Assembly: GCF_000429825.1 (NCBI RefSeq)
Contig: NZ_AUCP01000039.1
Span: 1 to 61,942 of the forward strand
DNA from: Cohnella thermotolerans DSM 17683
GTDB taxonomy: Bacteria > Bacillota > Bacilli > Paenibacillales > Paenibacillaceae
Reading direction: 5' to 3'
Length of the DNA: 61,942 bases
Below are positions 17,747-25,950 of the stretch, one piece after another (within the stretch, counting starts at the first letter, position 1; each line of letters begins with the position of its first letter). The translations under genes were made by a program, and so were the position numbers. The notes under the pieces were generated by a model, which was not told the DNA's origin, did no database searches, and saw only the letters and a list, made by a program, of their open reading frames with translations.

Positions 17747-18787
17747 ATGAAAGCAAGCAAAAGTTTCGCCATGGCGGCCGTACTGGCGCTCGTCGCCGCT
17801 TTGCTCGGGGCGTGCGGCGCAAGCGGCAACGGCAGCGGCAACGTCGGCGGCAAGGAGGGAGGCGAAGCGGCTCCATCTGCAAGCGCGGCTTCACCGTCGG
17901 CCTCCTCCGCCGCGCCGGACAAAATTTACATTCCCGTCATCTCCAAAGGGTTCCAGCACCAGTTCTGGCAGGCGGTCAAGCAAGGCTCCGAGAAAGCGGC
18001 GAAGGAACTGGGCGTCGAGGTGACGTTCGAAGGGCCGGATACGGAAACCCAGGTCGACAAGCAAATTGAAATGCTGCAAGCCGCGCTCGACAAGAAGCCG
18101 CAGGCGATCGCGCTGGCGGCGCTGGACAGCAAGGCCGTTATCCCGCTGCTTCAGAAAGCCCAAGCCGCTCACATTCCCGTCGTGGGCTTCGACTCGGGCG
18201 TCGACAGCGACATTCCGGTGTCGACGGCCGCCACCGACAACCTGAAAGCCGCGGCGCTCGCCGCCGACAAGATGGCGGAGCTGATCGGCGGCAAAGGCGA
18301 GATCGCCCTCGTCGTCCACGACCAGACGAGCCGCACCGGCGTCGACCGCCGCGACGGCTTCAAGAAGGAGATCGAAGCGAAGTATCCCGACATCAAGATC
18401 GTCGATACGCAATACGGCGGCGGCGACCATCTGAAGTCGACCGACCTGACCAAGGCGATCATTCAGGCGCACCCGAACCTGAAGGGCATCTTCGGCTCGA
18501 ACGAAGGCTCCGCGGTCGGCGTCGTCAACGCCATCACCGAGTTGAAGCGGGACGACATCGTCGTCATCGGCTACGATTCCGGCAAGGCGCAGATGGATGC
18601 GATCCGCAGCGGCAAGATGGCGGGCGCGGTTACGCAGGACCCGATCGGCATCGGCTACTGGGCCGTCAAGGCCGCCTATATGGCCTACAAGGGCGAAGCG
18701 GTCGACAAGACGATCGACACGGGTTTCCACTGGTACGACAAGAACAATATCGATTCCGACGAAATCAAGCCGCTTCTGTACGAATAA
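17747..18787 (+). CDS. Sugar ABC importer substrate-binding lipoprotein
   Basis: 346-aa periplasmic-binding-protein type I (ribose/xylose-binding-like) lipoprotein. The signal ends in the lipobox LLGAC, followed by a Gly/Ser/Ala linker to about residue 60. The core follows: YIPVISKGFQHQFWQAV, QIEMLQAALDKKPQAIAL, PVVGFDSGVDS, FGSNEGSAVGV, and DPIGIGYWAV near the hinge. GAGAGGGGGAG before ATG 17747 decides the start; the frame is open to 17693. A terminator follows at 18803, so transporter transcription can end before the regulator genes. It delivers sugar to the permease at 16690. Ligand identity is unknown. Confidence 0.9.
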   Translation: MKASKSFAMAAVLALVAALLGACGASGNGSGNVGGKEGGEAAPSASAASPSASSAAPDKIYIPVISKGFQHQFWQAVKQGSEKAAKELGVEVTFEGPDTETQVDKQIEMLQAALDKKPQAIALAALDSKAVIPLLQKAQAAHIPVVGFDSGVDSDIPVSTAATDNLKAAALAADKMAELIGGKGEIALVVHDQTSRTGVDRRDGFKKEIEAKYPDIKIVDTQYGGGDHLKSTDLTKAIIQAHPNLKGIFGSNEGSAVGVVNAITELKRDDIVVIGYDSGKAQMDAIRSGKMAGAVTQDPIGIGYWAVKAAYMAYKGEAVDKTIDTGFHWYDKNNIDSDEIKPLLYE

Positions 18788-18802
18788 ACCGGCGGCGGCA
18801 TC

Positions 18803-18846
18803 GGCGAACAGGGGCGTCCCGGAAGGGGGCCTCCGTTCGCCCTTTT
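18803..18846 (+). terminator. Terminator after the transporter genes
   Basis: Arms GGCGAAC (18803-18809) and GTTCGCC (18835-18841), with further pairing inside, then CTTTTG. It probably separates abundant transporter mRNA from the regulator genes downstream. Confidence 0.6.
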
Positions 18847-18949
18847 GCCGTCCGGGGGGGGGGCGGCGCTGGCGGAAGCTCCGAGGGGTGGTATACACTC
18901 AGGAGGGGTGCCGATATGAGCCAGTCAGGCGGGGGGAGTGATTACGGCG

Positions 18950-20566
18950 ATGTACAAAGTGTTCCTGATCGACGACGAAGACGAAGTGCGGGAAGGGATG
19001 ATGGCGAGAACCGATTGGGCTTCCTTCGGCTTCGAGCTCGCCGGGGCGTTCGGCAACGGCAAGGAGGCGCTTGAGGCGGCCGATCTCCGTCCTCCGGATT
19101 TGGTCATTACCGACATTTGCATGCCGTTCATGGACGGACTTGAGCTGACGAAGCGGATCGGGGAGAAATACCGCGACGTGAAGACGGTCATTCTGACCGG
19201 GTACGAGGACTTCGATTACGCCAAGAGAGCCATCCAGCTGAAAGTTCACGAGTATTTGCTCAAGCCGATCAACTTCCGGGAATTCGCCGGGCTGCTCGCC
19301 AGACTGAAGCAGGAGCTCGACGAGGAACGGGCGCGGCGCGAGGATATGCGGCGGCTGCAGCTCCAGTTGAACGAAAGCTTGCCGCTGCTGCGGGAGAAGT
19401 TTCTGGAACGGATGGCGACGAGCGTCGTGAGCGAGGAGGAGATCGAACGCAAATTCCGCCTGTTCGGCCTTCGTCTGGAAGGTCCGGCCTACATCGCGCT
19501 GGTCATGGACATCGACGAGTTCAAGGGCGACTCCGGCGGCGGTCAAGCTCCGGAACGGGAGCTCCTGCGATTCGGCGCGGCCAACATTGTGCAGGAAATT
19601 TTCGGGCAGGAGCACGGCGGGTTCGTCTTCGGCACGAAGGACGAGAAGACGGCCGTCCTGTACGCGGGGGCCGCCGAAGATTGCTCCGTCGCCGCCCAAA
19701 CGCTCGCTTCGCAAGCGGCGCACAGCATCGAGAAATATTTGAAGGTGCGCGTGTCGTTCGGCATCGGCCGGCCGCGCGACCGCAAATCTGCGTTGTCTTC
19801 CTCTTATTTGGAAGCGATTTCAGCTCTCGATTACCGCTTTTTGCTCGGCAAGAACCGAATCATCGCCATTCACGACGTGGAGCGGGGAACGGGCCTGCAC
19901 CAGCTTGGTTACGCCGAATGGGAACGGAAGCTGCTCGCCGCCATGAAGCTCGGCAACGAACAGGCTTATGCGTCGACGCTTCGGGAATGGATCGAGCATC
20001 TTCGGCGATCGGTTCCTTCCGTCGATAAAGGCTACGCCTCGATTCAGCGTTTTCTCGTCTCCGTCATGAATTTGGTGGAGGAGACCGGCTACGGGGAAGA
20101 AGCGTTCGAAGCCGACCGCCCGTTCGCGCGCGTTCCGACTTTGAAGACGCTGGACGCCCTGCGGGAGTGGCTGACCGAATGGGGCATTCGCATCCTTCGC
20201 CAGATGGACAGCCGCAGGCGGACGGACGCCGACTCCCACCTTCAGGCGGCGAAGGAATTCGTCGAGCGGAACTACGCCGATCCGAACTTGTCGCTGCAGC
20301 AAGCCGCCCAGCAAGCGTGCATGAGCGTCAACTATTTCAGCGCTATGTTCAAGCAGTATTGCGGCCAGACGTTTATCGAACATCTGACCGGCATCCGGCT
20401 GGCGAAGGCCAAGGAGCTGCTCGCCGGCACCGCGCTCAAAACCTACGAGATCGCGGAGAAAGTCGGCTACGAAGATCCGCAATATTTCAGCGTCATTTTC
20501 AAGCGGAACGTCGGGGTTACGCCGAAGGAATACCGGGCGGCGGCGAGAGAAGGGACGACGGGGTGA
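18950..20566 (+). CDS. AraC-type response regulator (YesN-like)
   Basis: 538-aa transcription regulator. The receiver domain (1-120) has the acidic DDED cluster, phospho-acceptor Asp55 (VITDICMP), the switch TGYEDFDYA and Lys in LLKPI. A middle region of about 300 aa resembles the degenerate cyclase-like domain of YesN proteins. The C-terminus (about 435-535) is an AraC DNA-binding domain (LQQAAQQACMSVNYFSAMFK; AEKVGYEDPQYFSVIFKR). ATG 18950 is chosen over GTG 18938, which abuts the G-rich ribosome binding site. The kinase gene overlaps its stop (GTGA), so the pair is coupled. It probably activates the upstream sugar importer. Confidence 0.9.
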   Translation: MYKVFLIDDEDEVREGMMARTDWASFGFELAGAFGNGKEALEAADLRPPDLVITDICMPFMDGLELTKRIGEKYRDVKTVILTGYEDFDYAKRAIQLKVHEYLLKPINFREFAGLLARLKQELDEERARREDMRRLQLQLNESLPLLREKFLERMATSVVSEEEIERKFRLFGLRLEGPAYIALVMDIDEFKGDSGGGQAPERELLRFGAANIVQEIFGQEHGGFVFGTKDEKTAVLYAGAAEDCSVAAQTLASQAAHSIEKYLKVRVSFGIGRPRDRKSALSSSYLEAISALDYRFLLGKNRIIAIHDVERGTGLHQLGYAEWERKLLAAMKLGNEQAYASTLREWIEHLRRSVPSVDKGYASIQRFLVSVMNLVEETGYGEEAFEADRPFARVPTLKTLDALREWLTEWGIRILRQMDSRRRTDADSHLQAAKEFVERNYADPNLSLQQAAQQACMSVNYFSAMFKQYCGQTFIEHLTGIRLAKAKELLAGTALKTYEIAEKVGYEDPQYFSVIFKRNVGVTPKEYRAAAREGTTG

Positions 20567-22341
20567 GGGGAAGACGTCCGTTCCAGTTCAAAAGCATTCA
20601 TACGAGCATCGCGCTTGCCTTCTCGTTGCTCATCCTCGGCACGACGATGCTTCTCAGCTACAGCTCGTACCGGCAGTCGGCGTCGTTCGTCACGAACAAT
20701 TCGATCGATTACACGACGGCGCTGATCGAACAGGTGAACGCGAACATCCGGACGTACGTCAGCAATATGGAGAGCATCTCCGCGCTCGCGCTGAGCAACG
20801 GGGATTTGCAGAAGTTTCTGTCCACCGCCCGGAAGACGCCCGAGAACGAGCGGCTGGCGGCGCGGATCGAACAGTTTTTCCACTCGATCGTCGTTTCCCG
20901 GACCGATATCGCCACCTTGCTGTTCGCGGGCTCGAACGGCGTCGTTCTCACGGACCGGCCGGACGCGGCGGTCAAGGATTACAACGAGCTGATCGTCCAG
21001 GACTGGTATAAGCAGGCCCGCGCATCCGGAGGCCGAGTCGTGCTGTCCTCCTCGCACGTGGAGCATTTATACCCGAAGGAGTACCGGTGGGTCATCTCGC
21101 TGAGCCGGGAGCTGAGCGGCGACCGGCCGTCCGACCCGAGCGGCGTGCTGCTGGTCGACTTGAACTACAATCTGATCAACGATCTGTGCAGGCAAATCAA
21201 GCTCGGAAGCCGGGGCTACGTGTTCATTGTCGACGCGTACGGCGATCTGATCTACCATCCCCAGCAGCAGATCATGTTTACCGACTTGAAGTCCGAGGAC
21301 ATTCCGCTCATCCTTCGGTCGCCGGATACGACGTTGAACGTCAAGGAGGACGGAGAGCCGAAGATGTACACGATCCGCTCGACCGATTTGGGTTGGAAAA
21401 TCGTCGGCGTCACCTACCCGAAGGAGCTGGCGGGCGACAAGACGCGCATGCAGCTCTCCTCCGCGCTGTGGGGAGGCGTCTGTCTCGTTGTCGCGCTCGG
21501 CCTTTCCGTGCTGCTCTCCTTTACGATGACTAGGCCGCTTAAGAAGCTCGACGCGCATATGAAGCAGGTGGAAAAAGGGAACTTCGATATCCGCGTCGAC
21601 GTGACCAGCACGAACGAGATCGGCAAGCTCGCCCGCACCTTCAACCTGATGATCTCCAAGATCAAGGAGCTGATGGAGCAGAAGCTGCGGGACGAAGAAA
21701 TCAAGCGCAGCAGCGAGATCAAGGCGCTGCAGGCGCAGATCCAGCCGCATTTCCTGTACAATACGCTCGATTCGATTATCTGGATGGCGGAGACGAACAA
21801 GATGGCGGAAGTGGTCGACATGACGACGGCGCTGTCCCGGCTGTTCCGCTCGAGCATCGGCCAGGGCGAGGAAGAGGTGCCGCTCGCCGTGGAGCTGGAG
21901 CATATCGGCAATTACTTGACGATTCAATCGATGCGCTACCGGAACCGGTTCGTCCACCGTATCGATGTTCCCCCGGAGCTGCGGGATTGCCGGATTTTGC
22001 GGGTCGTGCTGCAGCCGCTCGTGGAGAACGCGATCTATCACGGCATGAAGAACAAGGCGGAGACGGGGACGATCGTCGTCTCGGGACGGAAGGCCGGCGA
22101 TACGCTGGAGCTGATCGTTGCGGACGACGGCGCCGGCATGCCGCCGGAGCGGGTCCGGACGATGCTGTCCGAACGGGGCGACCGGGAGCGCGGCAGAGGA
22201 GGCGTGGGCGTCCGCAACGTCCATCAGCGCATTCGGCTCTATTACGGCCCGCAGTACGGGCTGGAGTTCCATAGCGAGCGGGAGGAAGGGACGACCGTTG
22301 TGCTCCGGGTTCCGTTCCGCCGGGGAGGGGAGGAGACGTGA
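20563..22341 (+). CDS. Sensor histidine kinase (YesM/LytS-like)
   Basis: 592-aa membrane kinase. A first membrane helix (about 12-35) and a second (about 300-320) bracket an extracellular Cache-like sensor of about 270 aa. A HAMP linker follows (TMTRPLKKLDAHMKQVEKG), then a His_kinase domain with phospho-acceptor His396 (QIQPHFLYNTLDSI) and an HATPase with LQPLVENAIYHG and DDGAGM. GTG 20563 overlaps the regulator stop by 4 nt. The next gene starts at a GTGA overlap at the other end, so regulator, kinase and binding protein are made together. It likely phosphorylates Asp55 of the regulator in response to extracellular sugar. Confidence 0.9.
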   Translation: MRGRRPFQFKSIHTSIALAFSLLILGTTMLLSYSSYRQSASFVTNNSIDYTTALIEQVNANIRTYVSNMESISALALSNGDLQKFLSTARKTPENERLAARIEQFFHSIVVSRTDIATLLFAGSNGVVLTDRPDAAVKDYNELIVQDWYKQARASGGRVVLSSSHVEHLYPKEYRWVISLSRELSGDRPSDPSGVLLVDLNYNLINDLCRQIKLGSRGYVFIVDAYGDLIYHPQQQIMFTDLKSEDIPLILRSPDTTLNVKEDGEPKMYTIRSTDLGWKIVGVTYPKELAGDKTRMQLSSALWGGVCLVVALGLSVLLSFTMTRPLKKLDAHMKQVEKGNFDIRVDVTSTNEIGKLARTFNLMISKIKELMEQKLRDEEIKRSSEIKALQAQIQPHFLYNTLDSIIWMAETNKMAEVVDMTTALSRLFRSSIGQGEEEVPLAVELEHIGNYLTIQSMRYRNRFVHRIDVPPELRDCRILRVVLQPLVENAIYHGMKNKAETGTIVVSGRKAGDTLELIVADDGAGMPPERVRTMLSERGDRERGRGGVGVRNVHQRIRLYYGPQYGLEFHSEREEGTTVVLRVPFRRGGEET

Positions 22342-23345
22342 GGGGAAAAGGAAGACTATTCGTCCTGTTCGCCGTCCTGCTGCTGGCGGCCGTCGGGGCC
22401 TTCGGAGCGATCCGGTGGGCCCAGGCGAAGTGGCTCGCTTCCGATGGCCCGATCGTCTATATCCCGAAAACGATCGATCCCGGCATCGAATTCTGGGAGG
22501 TCGTCCGGCAAGGCGTGGACGCAGCGGCGGCGGAGCTCGGAACCGACGTCCGCGTGTTCGGCGCCGATTGGGAGAAGGACATCGACAGCCAAATCCGGCT
22601 CGCCCTTCAGGCCATCGAGCTCCGCCCGAAGGCGATCGTCCTCTCCGCCGCCGATTACGAGCGGCTCGTCCCCGTCGCCCGCAAAATCCGAAGCGCGGGC
22701 ATCCCGCTCATTCTGATCGATTCCGGCATCAACGGCCGGTATGCGGAGAGCCTGGTCGCCACCGACAATTTCGAGGCGGGGAGGAAGGCCGGCGACGCGC
22801 TGAAGGAGCAGCTGCCGGACGGAGGTCTGGTCGGCGTTGTCAGCTTCATCCGGGCGTCGTCCCCCGCGATCGAACGGGAGAAGGGCGTGTTGGCCAGCCT
22901 GCGGGAAGACGGAAGATACGAGACCGTTCCGACGGTTTACAGCGACGGCCTTCCCGACAAGGCTTACGAGGCGACCCGGGCGCTGCTGCGGGAGTATCCC
23001 GGCCTGGCCGGCATCGCGGCGCTCAACGAGCCTTCGACCGTGGGCGCGGCCCGCGCGATCGAGGAAGCGGGCGCGGCGGGGCGCGTCAAGCTGATCGGCT
23101 TCGACAGCTCCACGGACGAGATCGACTACCTGGAGCGGGAGGTGCTGCAGGCGATCGTCGTGCAGAAGCCGTTCAACATGGGGTATCTGGCGATCAAGAC
23201 GGCGATGCGGGCGTACCGGGGACAGAAGGTGGAACCGCTCATCAGCACGGGGTCGGCGGTCATCACGAAACAGAATATGTACGGAAGGGAAAATCAGAAG
23301 CTCTTGTTCCCGTTTCTGGGAAGCTCGGAGGAAGGGGCGGACTGA
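22338..23345 (+). CDS. Membrane-anchored sugar-binding protein, probable sensory partner of the kinase
   Basis: 335-aa periplasmic-binding-protein type I fold (YIPKTIDPGIEFWEVVRQGVD, KAIVLSAADYERLVP, PLILIDSGINGRY, GIAALNEPSTVGAARA, IGFDSSTDE). It is distinct from the transport protein at 17747. The N-terminus is a single hydrophobic segment without a lipobox Cys, so it probably stays membrane-anchored. GTG 22338 overlaps the kinase stop by 4 nt, which ties its synthesis to the kinase. In clostridial XylFII-LytS-YesN systems such an extra binding protein presents sugar to the kinase; that role is inferred here from gene order. A second transport receptor is the alternative. Confidence 0.82.
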   Translation: MRGKGRLFVLFAVLLLAAVGAFGAIRWAQAKWLASDGPIVYIPKTIDPGIEFWEVVRQGVDAAAAELGTDVRVFGADWEKDIDSQIRLALQAIELRPKAIVLSAADYERLVPVARKIRSAGIPLILIDSGINGRYAESLVATDNFEAGRKAGDALKEQLPDGGLVGVVSFIRASSPAIEREKGVLASLREDGRYETVPTVYSDGLPDKAYEATRALLREYPGLAGIAALNEPSTVGAARAIEEAGAAGRVKLIGFDSSTDEIDYLEREVLQAIVVQKPFNMGYLAIKTAMRAYRGQKVEPLISTGSAVITKQNMYGRENQKLLFPFLGSSEEGAD

Positions 23346-23437
23346 GCCTACGGCTAAGCAAGAACAAGAATAGGAGCAAGGGCCGCCTCCGAGACGCCGT
23401 CGCGTCCAGGGCAGCCCTTATGTAGGAAGGCATTCGA

Positions 23438-24523
23438 TTATTGGAAAAACAAAAAGTTCGTGGCGAGCGGCCTAAGCTGTCCGTCCGAGGGATGGTTGAC
23501 GATTCGGCCCTTGAACACCAGGCTGGACGATCCGCCGCCGTCGAGATTGTACGCGTCGATGGCCCCGAAGCGGGTGAGGAGCATTTGCACTTCCTCCAGC
23601 GTCGCCCCGGAGCTGCCGTTCTCGTTCCGGCCGTCGATGACGAGGAAGAGCAGTTGGTCGTCCTTGTAGTTGGCGACGACCGTGCGCGGCGCCCGGTAGG
23701 GATCGGTCTGCCATTTGGACGGGATCGGCAAGTTGACGCCGTTCTTGCGCAGCATGGGCACGAACGAGGCGCCGAATTTCGGCTTCAGCTTGTCGAGCTG
23801 AGCCTGGCTGGAGAATTTGCCGCCGATCAGCTCCAGATTCTCGTTCAGCCCGACGAAAAACAGGTCGTTGTAGCTGGCTTCAAAGCCCGTGACGTATTTG
23901 CCGCCGACGACCGTCGTGCTGAGCGGATACCGCTTCCCGCGCGAATCGGCGAACCCGCCCGCGTTGACGCCGGCGACGGCTCCCGTCCGGCGGACGGCCG
24001 CGAGCGTCGTCTCGGACCCGCCCAGCTTGTCGCGGCCGAGCGCCATCGTCATCGCGCTCGCGCTTTTGAGTTTGACCTTGAGCGCATAGCCGCTGAAATT
24101 TTGCGCCCGAATGGTGAATAGCTGAGCTCGAATCTTGTCGGATTGGACGGAGTCCGTCGGGGATCCGAGCCGGCCTGTAATGCGGCGGTCGTAGATAAGG
24201 CCGGGCCGGTTTACCTGCGCTTTGGCCGTCGTCATGATCGCGCTCATCGTCGCGTTCGTTTTGGCGTAAAGCTCGGACACTTTTTTGATCGATACCGATA
24301 TTTCCTTGGCCGTCGTCGTGGCCTGATCCAGTCCGGCCTCGACGGGCTCGGCGACGGAAGCGAGGAGCGGGACGGCGGCCGGCATCCGGCTCGGCCCGGC
24401 GTCTTCGGAAATCGTTAGCGAGAAGTTCGCGCCGAGCACCCAAATCATCAGGCCGATGAACGGAGCGCATGCGAGCAGTACGGTCCGGTTCATCCGCTGG
24501 ACGGTGTTGGGAGCCGTCGTCAT
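23438..24523 (-). CDS. Exported phosphodiester glycosidase family protein (NAGPA domain)
   Basis: 361-aa protein. A hydrophobic N-terminal segment (residues about 12-32) suggests a signal anchor. Residues about 40-125 are Ser/Thr/Ala-rich and probably extended. Residues about 140-360 are the NAGPA (phosphodiester alpha-GlcNAcase-like) domain, with GVNAGGFADSRG, RTVVANYKDDQLLFLVIDGR and the hallmark AYNLDGGGSSSL. Bacterial relatives act on cell-surface glycan or exopolysaccharide phosphodiester links; the substrate here is unknown. Its start overlaps the stop of the upstream coiled-coil gene by 4 nt (ATGA), so the two are translated together. Convergent with the sugar-sensor gene. Confidence 0.85.
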   Translation of the reverse strand: MTTAPNTVQRMNRTVLLACAPFIGLMIWVLGANFSLTISEDAGPSRMPAAVPLLASVAEPVEAGLDQATTTAKEISVSIKKVSELYAKTNATMSAIMTTAKAQVNRPGLIYDRRITGRLGSPTDSVQSDKIRAQLFTIRAQNFSGYALKVKLKSASAMTMALGRDKLGGSETTLAAVRRTGAVAGVNAGGFADSRGKRYPLSTTVVGGKYVTGFEASYNDLFFVGLNENLELIGGKFSSQAQLDKLKPKFGASFVPMLRKNGVNLPIPSKWQTDPYRAPRTVVANYKDDQLLFLVIDGRNENGSSGATLEEVQMLLTRFGAIDAYNLDGGGSSSLVFKGRIVNHPSDGQLRPLATNFLFFQ

Positions 24524-24951
24524 TTTAACACGTCCAGGTTCTTCTTCAACTCGTCGAGCTGCTTCTTAAGCTCGCTGATCTGCGTATACAGCTTGTTGCT
24601 GTTGTCGGTTTTGTCGCTCGCATTGTCTTTGTTGAACGTGAGCAGCTCGTTCAAAGCTTCGACTTTGGACTGCAGCTTCGTCATTTCGTCTTGATAGTTT
24701 TGCTTCAACTCTTCCAACTGCTTCGTATAATCGGCTTGAACCGCCTCGATCTGGCGCGCGGTCTGCTTCTCCAGTTCGGACTCTATCTGCTGCTTGAGAT
24801 GGCCGGTGTACCAGACGGAGCCTGCGACGCCGGCGCCGATCAGGACGATCCACAGCAGGACGAAGGGAAGAAAGGACGGCTTGGACGTTCGGCGCGCGAG
24901 CGGCTCTACGGAACCGGACGGCGCCTTCATTTGGGGAATCGGAGTACTCAT
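24520..24951 (-). CDS. Small membrane protein with long coiled coil, unknown function
   Basis: 143-aa protein not assigned to a family. A Pro/Ser-rich 25-residue cytoplasmic tail is followed by one membrane helix (about 27-48: FLPFVLLWIVLIGAGVAGSV). Then come two heptad-rich coiled-coil stretches, about 52-98 and 122-143 (LKQQIESELEKQ; EELKQNYQDEMTKLQ; SELKKQLDELKKNLDVLK), separated by an Asn/Asp/Ser linker. It should project a rod outside the membrane. GAGGTGA lies 11 nt before ATG 24951. It is the first gene of a two-gene operon with the phosphodiester glycosidase, and a plausible tether or partner for it. Confidence 0.7.
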   Translation of the reverse strand: MSTPIPQMKAPSGSVEPLARRTSKPSFLPFVLLWIVLIGAGVAGSVWYTGHLKQQIESELEKQTARQIEAVQADYTKQLEELKQNYQDEMTKLQSKVEALNELLTFNKDNASDKTDNSNKLYTQISELKKQLDELKKNLDVLK

Positions 24952-25001
24952 AGATTACTGCTTCACCTCGACTTGCTAATGCTTTGCGATTCTGAGAGTC
25001 C

Positions 25002-25031
25002 ATTGTAGCACAAATGATAGAATCGTCCCAA
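25002..25031 (-). promoter_or_regulatory. Sigma-A promoter of the coiled-coil/glycosidase operon
   Basis: On the minus strand: TTGGGA (25031-25026), 18-nt spacer, TACAAT (25007-25002), about 50 nt upstream of ATG 24951. Confidence 0.6.
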
Positions 25032-25058
25032 AGATTGACGTAAGTTGTCGGCCGAGGG

Positions 25059-25088
25059 TTGCTTCGCGATTCGGGAATTCGTTATGAT
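25059..25088 (+). promoter_or_regulatory. Sigma-A promoter of the HAD hydrolase gene
   Basis: TTGCTT (25059-25064), 18-nt spacer, TATGAT (25083-25088), 28 nt before ATG 25117. It is back-to-back with the promoter at 25002-25031. Confidence 0.5.
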
Positions 25089-25116
25089 GGGAGAAAATAA
25101 CTTCAAGGAGCTGGCT

Positions 25117-25794
25117 ATGAGAAACTCTTTCTTGCCGGAAGCGATGCTGTTCGATCTGGACGGAACGCTGTTCAAAACCGAGACGCTGCTGGAGACGGTC
25201 CATCGCCGGGTGTTCGAGACGCTGCGGAAGGAAGGCCTCTACACAGCGGAGGAGCCGCCCGTGGAGAGGCTGCTCGGCTCGCTCGGCATGCTGCTCGAGC
25301 ACATCTGGCAGCGCGTCATGCCGGACGGCTCGCCGGAGGCTCATGCGCGGGCGAACGAGCTGCTGCTGCGCTACGAGCTCGAGGAGCTGGAAGCGGGCCG
25401 CGGCGAGCTGTACCCGGACGTTCCCGAGACGCTGCGCAAGCTCCGGGAGAAGGGTATCCGGCTCTTCGTCGCGAGCAACGGCCTGGAAGATTACGTGAAG
25501 GAAGTGCCCCGGCTGAGAGGGATCGCAGATTTGTTCGAAGCTTTCTACAGCGCGGGAGAATACGGCACCGCGACCAAGGTCGAGCTCGTGCGGATTCTGC
25601 TCGGGAAGCACGGGATCCGCTCGGCCTGGATGGTCGGCGACCGCTCGTCCGACGTGGAAGCGGGCAAAGGCAACGGCTTGTTCGTCGTCGGCTGCGACTA
25701 CGCGGGCTTCCGGCGCGAAGGCGAGCTGGACGGCGCCGACGCGGTGATCGGCCGCTTCGCCGAGCTGGCGGAGCTGGTCGAACGGCTCGGCTAG
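25117..25794 (+). CDS. HAD-superfamily hydrolase
   Basis: 225-aa cytosolic phosphatase-like protein of the PGP/Gph subclass. Motif I is FDLDGTLF (the nucleophile Asp is the first D), motif II VASNG, the motif III Lys probably in the YGTATKVEL segment, and motif IV MVGDRSSDVEAG. An alpha-helical cap lies at about 20-95. The frame extends to ATG 25084, but AAGGAG at 25105-25110 favours ATG 25117. It is a single gene with its own promoter and a strong terminator. Substrate (phosphoglycolate, pyrophosphate or a nucleotide) cannot be inferred. Confidence 0.85.
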   Translation: MRNSFLPEAMLFDLDGTLFKTETLLETVHRRVFETLRKEGLYTAEEPPVERLLGSLGMLLEHIWQRVMPDGSPEAHARANELLLRYELEELEAGRGELYPDVPETLRKLREKGIRLFVASNGLEDYVKEVPRLRGIADLFEAFYSAGEYGTATKVELVRILLGKHGIRSAWMVGDRSSDVEAGKGNGLFVVGCDYAGFRREGELDGADAVIGRFAELAELVERLG

Positions 25795-25845
25795 CGGGAC
25801 TAGCGGAGGCTGTTGGACAATTCGGCTGAACATGAAGAAATGGCT

Positions 25846-25883
25846 GGCGACGCTAGGGAGCTTATCCCTGCGTCGCCTTTTTT
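25846..25883 (+). terminator. Strong terminator after the HAD hydrolase gene
   Basis: Stem GGCGACGC...GCGTCGCC extended by AGGGA/TCCCT, followed by TTTTTT. Confidence 0.9.
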
Positions 25884-25950
25884 GGCAAATTAAGGGGCCG
25901 ATCTTAAGGCACTCCTTCGGCATTTTCGCTCTTGCAGCCTCTTCTGACGT

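Noticed and set aside
15157..17750. Long frames on both strands (848 and 832 codons) over the sugar ABC genes
   Set aside because: Arg/Gly/Asp-rich shadow translations. The ABC ATPase and permease in another frame carry all expected motifs.
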